Origin: Deferribacteraceae bacterium
Lineage (GTDB): Bacteria; Chrysiogenota; Deferribacteres; Deferribacterales; JAISNW01
DNA length: 10,223 nucleotides
Direction of reading: 5' to 3'
Assembly: GCA_031285415.1 (NCBI GenBank)
Contig: JAITWF010000049.1
Coordinates: 1-10,223 of the forward strand
Shown: piece by piece, positions 6,824 through 10,223 of the stretch
Layout: every line of letters begins with the position of its first letter
Numbering within the stretch: position 1 is the stretch's first letter
Translations under genes and position numbers: made by a program
Notes under the pieces: generated by a model
Databases searched by the model: none
What the model saw: only the letters and a program-made list of their open reading frames with translations
What the model was told of the DNA's origin: nothing

Positions 6824-6866
6824 GGGTATTCCGTAGTAAAGTCACACCTTTACGCAGGAATATCCC
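6824..6866. repeat. Dispersed-type palindrome just after mdh
   Basis: TATTCC (6827-6832) pairs with GGAATA (6857-6862), then an internal loop GTA/GCA, then GTAAAG (6836-6841) with CTTTAC (6848-6853) around TCACAC. GGG/CCC can extend the foot past one bulged base. It starts 7 bases after the mdh stop. The pattern looks like a mobile intergenic palindrome rather than a classical terminator, since no T run follows; it may still help end or stabilise the mdh message. Confidence 0.65.
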
Positions 6867-6881
6867 TTTCTGAGGGGGGCA

Positions 6882-6909
6882 TACGGGGGGGAGCCTGCTC
6901 CCATCCGTA
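6882..6909. repeat. GC-rich hairpin downstream of mdh
   Basis: TACGG (6882-6886) pairs with CCGTA (6905-6909) and GGGAGC (6889-6894) with GCTCCC (6897-6902) around a two-base CT turn, with a GG/AT mismatch between them. No U-run follows on either strand, so it is a weak candidate for a terminator; it may be a second repeat adjoining the palindrome upstream. Confidence 0.55.
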
Positions 6910-6928
6910 AGTTCTATTATCTCCTGAT

Positions 6929-6961
6929 AAAAAAATAGGGTAGGCCAAACGGCTTACCCTA
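6929..6961 (-). terminator. Intrinsic terminator reading leftward
   Basis: TAGGGTAGGCC (6936-6946) pairs with GGCTTACCCTA (6951-6961): 11 pairs including one G-T, loop AAAC. Seven A's at 6929-6935 become a seven-U tail on the minus strand directly after the stem. On the plus strand no T run follows. The only thing it can terminate is a leftward transcript from the 6967-7140 interval, since no minus-strand coding gene lies there. Confidence 0.8.
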
Positions 6962-7117
6962 GATTAACATCACAGGAGGTGTCTATGCGGAAACATAGCA
7001 CACGAAAGAGGGCGTTGATCCGCCTGTTCTTTCGGCTAGGAAGGTTTAGCGTCACATTTGAGTGGCACTAAGCGTTCCGAAAAGGGAGGTGCAAACCTCC
7101 CCTGCTCCTGTGATGTA
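6962..7117 (-). ncRNA. Candidate structured small RNA, family not recognised
   Basis: A 12-bp perfect closing stem (6967-6978 with 7105-7116) encloses four hairpins: GTGT-CTATG (6979-6987) with CATAG-C-ACAC (6994-7003); GAAAGA (7004-7009) with TCTTTC (7028-7033) capped by GGCG/CGCC (7011-7014/7021-7024); GGAA...TTCC (7039-7042/7075-7078) enclosing GTTTAG/CTAAGC (7044-7049/7068-7073) and GTCAC/GTGGC (7051-7055/7062-7066); and GGGAGGT/ACCTCCC (7084-7090/7095-7101). Nearly all bases are in stems, and no reading frame fits. Minus-strand orientation is preferred because a U-tailed terminator follows on that side and a promoter-like pair precedes it. The plus strand has one counter-argument: its last hairpin loop would be GCAA, a GNRA tetraloop. 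I looked for tmRNA, RNase P, SRP, 6S, Moco and cobalamin riboswitch hallmarks and found none. Confidence 0.6.
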
Positions 7118-7144
7118 TAATATCACAATTTTATATTATCGCAA
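7117..7144 (-). promoter_or_regulatory. Putative promoter for the structured RNA
   Basis: On the minus strand, TTGCGA (7144-7139) and TATTAT (7122-7117) are separated by 16 bases; the -10 matches consensus at five of six positions. Transcription would begin around 7110, at or just inside the closing stem of the RNA candidate. Perfect 7-bp arms ATAATAT (7117-7123) and ATATTAT (7133-7139) also flank this spot and could be an operator or simple AT-richness. Confidence 0.45.
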
Positions 7145-7182
7145 GCGTAATTTCCTCTCCCTAATCTATCCTCGAAAACCTC

Positions 7183-7218
7183 TTGACATCGTTATATATT
7201 TCAATATACAACGATACC
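7183..7218 (+). promoter_or_regulatory. modA promoter with ModE-type operator
   Basis: TTGACA (7183-7188, perfect -35) and TATACA (7205-7210) with a 16-base spacer form a sigma70 promoter. Overlaid on it is an 11-6-11 dyad: ATCGTTATATA (7188-7198), TTTCAA, TATACAACGAT (7205-7215), with a single mismatch. This is the known layout of ModE operators (CGnTATATA-N6-TATAnAACG). ModE bound to molybdate represses mod genes in other bacteria by blocking such a site, which here covers the spacer and the -10. The modE gene is not in the window. Transcription would start near 7217, leaving almost no leader before ATG 7219. Confidence 0.85.
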
Positions 7219-7938
7219 ATGAAACGATTAATCACTACTATTCTACTCCTTTTATCTATAAATATCGCATGCGCCGCCGATAGGGTCGTCGTATTTGCCG
7301 CCTCCTCTGCCGCCACTTTGATGGACGAGATTATTGCGTTGTACGATGGCAACGTTGTCGCAAGCTATGCCTCCTCTGGCGTGCTTGCAAAACAGATCTC
7401 GGCTGGCGCACCTGCCAATATATTCCTCTCCGCAAATCAGGGGTGGATGGACTATCTGGGCAACAAGGCAACTGCTCGCAGAGATTGGCTAGGCAATGAG
7501 TTACTGCTAATCTCGAGTAGCGATTGCAAGATCGAGTATAAATTTACAGATGAGTTAAAGCTCTCACCGATCTTGAAGGAGAAACGGCTTGCGATCGGCG
7601 ATCCAGACCATGTTCCTGCTGGCATATATGCTAAAGAGGCGTTTACAAAGCTAAATCTATGGGCAGATGTTGAGCCGCTACTTATCAGGGCGGATAACTC
7701 TAGAGTGGTGTTGACGCTTGTATCGAGGGGGGAGGTGCCACTCGGCGTAGTCTTCGCCTCAGACTTAGCTGCCGCAAAGGGTACTGTCACTCTTCTAGAT
7801 ACCGTTCCGAAATATAGCGATATCAGCTATCCGATCGCCGTTGTAAAAGCTAGCGCAGAGGCGGTAAAATTTTATAACTTCTTGCAAACGCCAGCGGTTG
7901 CTGATATTATCAGAAAGCATGGATTTACACCACTATGA
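7219..7938 (+). CDS. modA: Molybdate ABC transporter, periplasmic binding protein ModA
   Basis: ModA captures molybdate (or tungstate) in the periplasm and hands it to ModBC. The start at 7219 gives a textbook signal peptide MKRLITTILLLLSINIACA with cleavage expected near residue 19-20; a TTG at 7183 in frame is part of the -35 box and is rejected. Mature ModA begins near ADRVVVFAASS. The oxyanion pocket motifs are AASS (28-31), YASSG (50-54) and VPAGIYAK (132-139), equivalent to the Ser/Ser/Ala-Gly contacts of the E. coli protein. At 239 residues the length is normal. There is no lipobox, so it should be free in the periplasm rather than a lipoprotein. No Shine-Dalgarno precedes the ATG, consistent with leaderless translation from the mapped-looking promoter. 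Its stop overlaps the modB start (ATGA). Confidence 0.93.
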   Translation: MKRLITTILLLLSINIACAADRVVVFAASSAATLMDEIIALYDGNVVASYASSGVLAKQISAGAPANIFLSANQGWMDYLGNKATARRDWLGNELLLISSSDCKIEYKFTDELKLSPILKEKRLAIGDPDHVPAGIYAKEAFTKLNLWADVEPLLIRADNSRVVLTLVSRGEVPLGVVFASDLAAAKGTVTLLDTVPKYSDISYPIAVVKASAEAVKFYNFLQTPAVADIIRKHGFTPL

Positions 7939-8618
7939 ACCTCTTTGAGCTAACCGCCGCAGAGTGGCAGGCGATCCGCCTTAGCCTCCTAGTGGGGGTG
8001 ACGGCTGTCGTATGCACTCTCCCCTTTGGGCTATTTTTCGGCTGGCTCCTCGCCCGAAAGGAGTTCTTCGGCAAGAATCTTCTAAACACACTCCTTCATC
8101 TGCCGATGGTCGTTCCCCCTGTTGTAACAGGCTATCTCCTCCTTCTACTCTTCGGTAATAGCGGTTTCTTCGGCAAGATTCTATCTAATCTTGGTATCCC
8201 TATCGCCTTCACATGGAGGGGGGCGGCGTTAGCTAGCGCCGTAGTATCGTTCCCCCTGATGGTGCGCTCGATTCGTATAGCGATGGAGCTTGTGGATGTG
8301 GGGCTAGAGTCTGCCGCTCGCACATTAGGGGCTAGTAGGCTAAAAGTTTTCTTCACTATCACCGTTCCGCTCGCCTTTCCAGGTATAGTTGCAGGGGTCG
8401 TAATGGCGTTTGCTCGCAGTTTAGGCGAGTTTGGTTCTACCATCACATTCGTATCAAACATTCCAGGGGAGACTCGCACCCTACCACTTGCATTATACTC
8501 ACAGCTACAGGTACCAGGTGGGGAGATGGCGGCGGCAAGGCTTGCCGTGGTATCGCTGATAATCGCATTCGGCGCAATGTTCGCCTCTGAATATCTAGCT
8601 CGCAAGAGGAAGATCTAA
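7935..8618 (+). CDS. modB: Molybdate ABC transporter permease ModB
   Basis: This is the inner-membrane channel subunit of the molybdate importer (227 residues, normal length, five to six hydrophobic segments). The segment HLPMVVPPVVTGYLLLLLFG (55-74) is highly typical of ModB. The cytoplasmic coupling (EAA) loop reads ESAARTLGASRLKVFF followed by PLAFPG (125-150), ending with the conserved Pro-Gly, and contacts ModC. ARSLGEFGSTITFVSNIPG (160-178) is another ModB hallmark. The ATG overlaps the modA stop by four bases, implying translational coupling; its own ribosome site is weak (GGAT). The gene ends with TAATG, sharing one base with the modC start. Confidence 0.94.
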   Translation: MNLFELTAAEWQAIRLSLLVGVTAVVCTLPFGLFFGWLLARKEFFGKNLLNTLLHLPMVVPPVVTGYLLLLLFGNSGFFGKILSNLGIPIAFTWRGAALASAVVSFPLMVRSIRIAMELVDVGLESAARTLGASRLKVFFTITVPLAFPGIVAGVVMAFARSLGEFGSTITFVSNIPGETRTLPLALYSQLQVPGGEMAAARLAVVSLIIAFGAMFASEYLARKRKI

Positions 8619-9253
8619 TGCTAACAGTCGATATCGTTAAAGAGCTTCCAGATATTACAATCTCTGCAAAGATGTCGCTCGATATGGGGATAACCGTCCT
8701 CTTCGGCAGCTCTGGTGCAGGTAAATCTACTATTATCAATATGTTAGCTGGGTTAATAAAGCCAACGAAGGGCAGTATCACGCTGAATGAGCAAGTACTA
8801 TTCGATTCCGAGAGAGGGATTAATCTACCCCCTGAAAGGCGAGATGTGGGCTATATCTTTCAGGATGGCAGACTATTTCCGCATATGACGGTGCGTAAAA
8901 ATCTACAGTATGGGATGAAGGATAAGGGTGCCGATATCGACGAGATCGTCTCTATTCTAGGGATCGAAGGGCTGCTAGATCGACGTCCAAACACCCTATC
9001 TGGTGGTGAAAAACAGCGAGTGGCGATCGGCAGAGCGATTCTATCGTCGCCTAAGATATTACTGATGGATGAGCCGATGGCGTCGCTCGATAGCGCACGT
9101 AAAGAGGAGCTCATCAGCTATATCGACAAGATCCCAACGTTATTTAATATTCCGATCGTATATGTGAGCCACTCACTAGATGAGGTCAACCGCCTTGCAG
9201 ACTGTGTGGCGACGGTGAAAGATGGTGCAGTTGTTAGTCTAGAATCAAATTAG
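8618..9253 (+). CDS. modC: Molybdate ABC transporter ATPase ModC, short form without TOBE domain
   Basis: This cytoplasmic ATPase powers ModB. All ATPase motifs are intact: Walker A GSSGAGKST (30-38), Q-loop FQDGRLFPH (81-89; Gln82), signature LSGGEKQR (127-134), Walker B ILLMDE (147-152), D-loop SLD (156-158) and switch His185. FQDGRLFPHMTVRKNL is characteristic of ModC. Usual ModC proteins are about 350 residues, with a C-terminal TOBE/MOP domain that binds molybdate and can trans-inhibit transport; this protein stops at residue 211, right after the ATPase core (KDGAVVSLESN). No TOBE remnant is visible downstream, where a palindromic repeat begins at the stop codon. GAGGA (8606-8610) seven bases upstream gives it its own ribosome site, and its start overlaps modB by one base. 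The short form may be ancestral, or cut by the repeat. Confidence 0.92.
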   Translation: MLTVDIVKELPDITISAKMSLDMGITVLFGSSGAGKSTIINMLAGLIKPTKGSITLNEQVLFDSERGINLPPERRDVGYIFQDGRLFPHMTVRKNLQYGMKDKGADIDEIVSILGIEGLLDRRPNTLSGGEKQRVAIGRAILSSPKILLMDEPMASLDSARKEELISYIDKIPTLFNIPIVYVSHSLDEVNRLADCVATVKDGAVVSLESN

Positions 9254-9322
9254 GGCGAGCAGACCTCGCCCCTACATAACGGCAAATGCACGCATTTTCG
9301 TAGGGGAGGGGTTAGCCCTCCC
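9253..9322. repeat. Three-hairpin palindromic repeat, likely bidirectional terminator
   Basis: Hairpin 1: GGGCGAG (9253-9259) with CTCGCCC (9265-9271). Hairpin 2: AAATGC-AC-GCATTT (about 9284-9297). Hairpin 3: GGGAGGG (9304-9310) with CCCTCCC (9316-9322). In addition CCCCTAC (9269-9275) can pair with GTAGGGG (9300-9306), making a larger outer inverted repeat that encloses hairpin 2. It resembles the dispersed GTAGGGGCGA-type palindromes of many bacteria. It fills nearly the whole gap between the convergent modC and symporter genes and begins on the last base of the modC stop codon. No long T run, so termination is a possibility rather than demonstrated. Confidence 0.75.
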
Positions 9323-9324
9323 GA

Positions 9325-10223
9325 TTAATCACATTTTTTCTTATCCACTATCCAGCCTACTATAGCCCCAACCAGTGCAGCGATAACGCCCACGATCGAG
9401 GTACCCACTACCGCAAGAGAGGCGTACGATGTGCCTACCACGATAGAGGATTTCCCCGTTAGTAGCTTGCAGATTGCGAGGCTTTCAGCGTTTGCAGAGA
9501 TGAAGAACGTCCAGATAAACCATACAATCGTACCGAATAGGATCGATAGCTCTGCCGATAGCCTCGGCATCTTTTTAAGATATAGTCCACCGATATATGC
9601 GACTAGGAACGACGAGGTAGTCATCTCGAAGAAGATAATCGTCCCCTTCGCTATAATTCCATCGCTACCATCGAGATACTTTGTAAGCCACGCCAAAAGT
9701 GTGCTGATAAGTATAACGGCGAGTATCCCAATACGACTCCATTTAAGGCTATTGCCATGTTTTACAAAGGTCTGTTCGCATACGTCTCTGCCGAGTGCCG
9801 TACCCATAGTATGAAACTGCGAGCTTAATGTAGACATCGCCGCCGCAAGCATTGCAAGCATAAAGATTGCACCGTACCACTGCGGCAGGTAGAAGGTGAT
9901 AAACATCGGTATAATAAGGTCGTTCACGCCACCTGCCGCCTTCATCGCGATCTTGCCAGTTGCCTCGTATAGAAGCACATTTGATAGTGCACCCACGACG
10001 AATGCGCCGCCAGTCATCACTAATATAAATAATCCGCCAGATAGTACCGCTCTATTAAGCTCTTTGCCACTTTTAACGCTCATAAAGCGTACTGCAAGCT
10101 GTGGTTGAGTGAGTACTCCAAAGCCAACGGCACCAACGACGGATGATACTAGCGTCCACCATAGTGGCGAGCGGAACTCTGGCATAGATGTCCACCCTCT
10201 GAACCCTTTAGACACAAGGGGCG
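9325..10223 (-). CDS. Sodium:solute symporter (SSS family), C-terminal part
   Basis: This is a Na+-driven secondary transporter of the SSS family (relatives of PanF, PutP and ActP). The frame is open to the right edge, so the N-terminal part lies outside the window; the GTG at 10215 is probably internal. The visible 298 residues include GFGVLTQPQLAVRFMSVKSGKEL (about 31-53), a family hallmark, and LAAAMSTLSSQFHTMGTALGRD (about 123-144), the sodium-site helix with Ser-Thr/Ser-Ser. Hydrophobic helices fall near 17-37, 58-84, 98-125, 160-178, 191-213, 217-240 and 263-290. The tail DKKKCD is short and basic, then TAA. The substrate cannot be read from this part; pantothenate, proline, acetate or other organic anions are all possible. 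Its 3' end faces modC across a palindromic repeat. Confidence 0.88.
   Translation of the reverse strand, partial: PLVSKGFRGWTSMPEFRSPLWWTLVSSVVGAVGFGVLTQPQLAVRFMSVKSGKELNRAVLSGGLFILVMTGGAFVVGALSNVLLYEATGKIAMKAAGGVNDLIIPMFITFYLPQWYGAIFMLAMLAAAMSTLSSQFHTMGTALGRDVCEQTFVKHGNSLKWSRIGILAVILISTLLAWLTKYLDGSDGIIAKGTIIFFEMTTSSFLVAYIGGLYLKKMPRLSAELSILFGTIVWFIWTFFISANAESLAICKLLTGKSSIVVGTSYASLAVVGTSIVGVIAALVGAIVGWIVDKKKCD

Noticed and set aside
6962..7117. 6S RNA
   Set aside because: A short stretch (CCACTCAAATGTGACGCT on the minus strand) looks a little like part of E. coli 6S RNA, but the fold is a multi-branched structure rather than the 6S rod with a central bubble. I would not assign it without a covariance-model search.
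7183..7218. modA start at TTG 7183
   Set aside because: The TTG belongs to the TTGACA -35 box and the extra 12 residues would precede and spoil the signal peptide.
6962..7218. Molybdenum cofactor riboswitch upstream of modA
   Set aside because: The position is tempting, but the sequence lacks the Moco motif's conserved blocks as I know them, and the promoter for modA lies downstream of the structure, so it would not be in the modA mRNA.
7161..7352. 63-aa minus-strand frame overlapping the modA promoter and 5' end
   Set aside because: It is antisense to the signal-peptide region and has no ribosome site or recognisable product.

Overview
The window comes from a Gram-negative bacterial chromosome with mid-range GC and frequent CTA, ATA and GCG codons. 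Its genes are ordinary housekeeping and accessory genes: HtpX protease, ComFB protein, copper-exporting ATPase, hemerythrin, LDH-type malate dehydrogenase, ModABC and a sodium/solute symporter. The periplasmic-type ModA signal peptide and HtpX fit a Gram-negative envelope. I cannot place the phylum safely; a deltaproteobacterial-like or similar lineage is only a guess. Palindromic repeats are dense between genes, and some lie inside one gene.

Layout. 1-213: the 3' end of htpX (+). 300-584: a small ComFB-family protein (+), convergent with a short, degenerate CheY-like receiver (710-1015, -). A giant stem-loop of about 120 bp (583-703) separates them. 1067-3274: the Cu(I) P-type ATPase copA (+). 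Its 3' end overlaps by 9 bp the end of a hemerythrin-like gene (3266-3718, -). That gene lies 39 bp downstream of a gene for an unrecognised 644-residue acidic membrane protein (3758-5692, -), so the two probably form an operon. 5828-6817: mdh (+), divergent from the acidic-protein gene.

6818-7218 is a 400-base region packed with signals: a dispersed-type palindrome and a GC-rich hairpin after mdh; a minus-strand intrinsic terminator; a 150-nt, four-hairpin structured RNA candidate closed by a 12-bp stem; a probable minus-strand promoter for it; and the modA promoter with a ModE-type operator. 7219-9253: modA-modB-modC (+), translationally coupled by 4-nt and 1-nt overlaps; ModC lacks the usual C-terminal TOBE/MOP domain. 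9253-9322: a three-hairpin repeat/terminator. 9325-10223: the 3' part of a sodium:solute symporter (-), running off the right edge.

The strongest leads are (1) the structured RNA candidate next to the molybdate operon, which has its own promoter-like and terminator signals; (2) the acidic-linker membrane protein, whose Glu-rich linker carries three different repeat-derived in-frame segments; (3) its hemerythrin partner, in which two of the seven canonical diiron ligands are replaced by Gln; and (4) a near-perfect ModE operator on a promoter that predicts a leaderless modA message.
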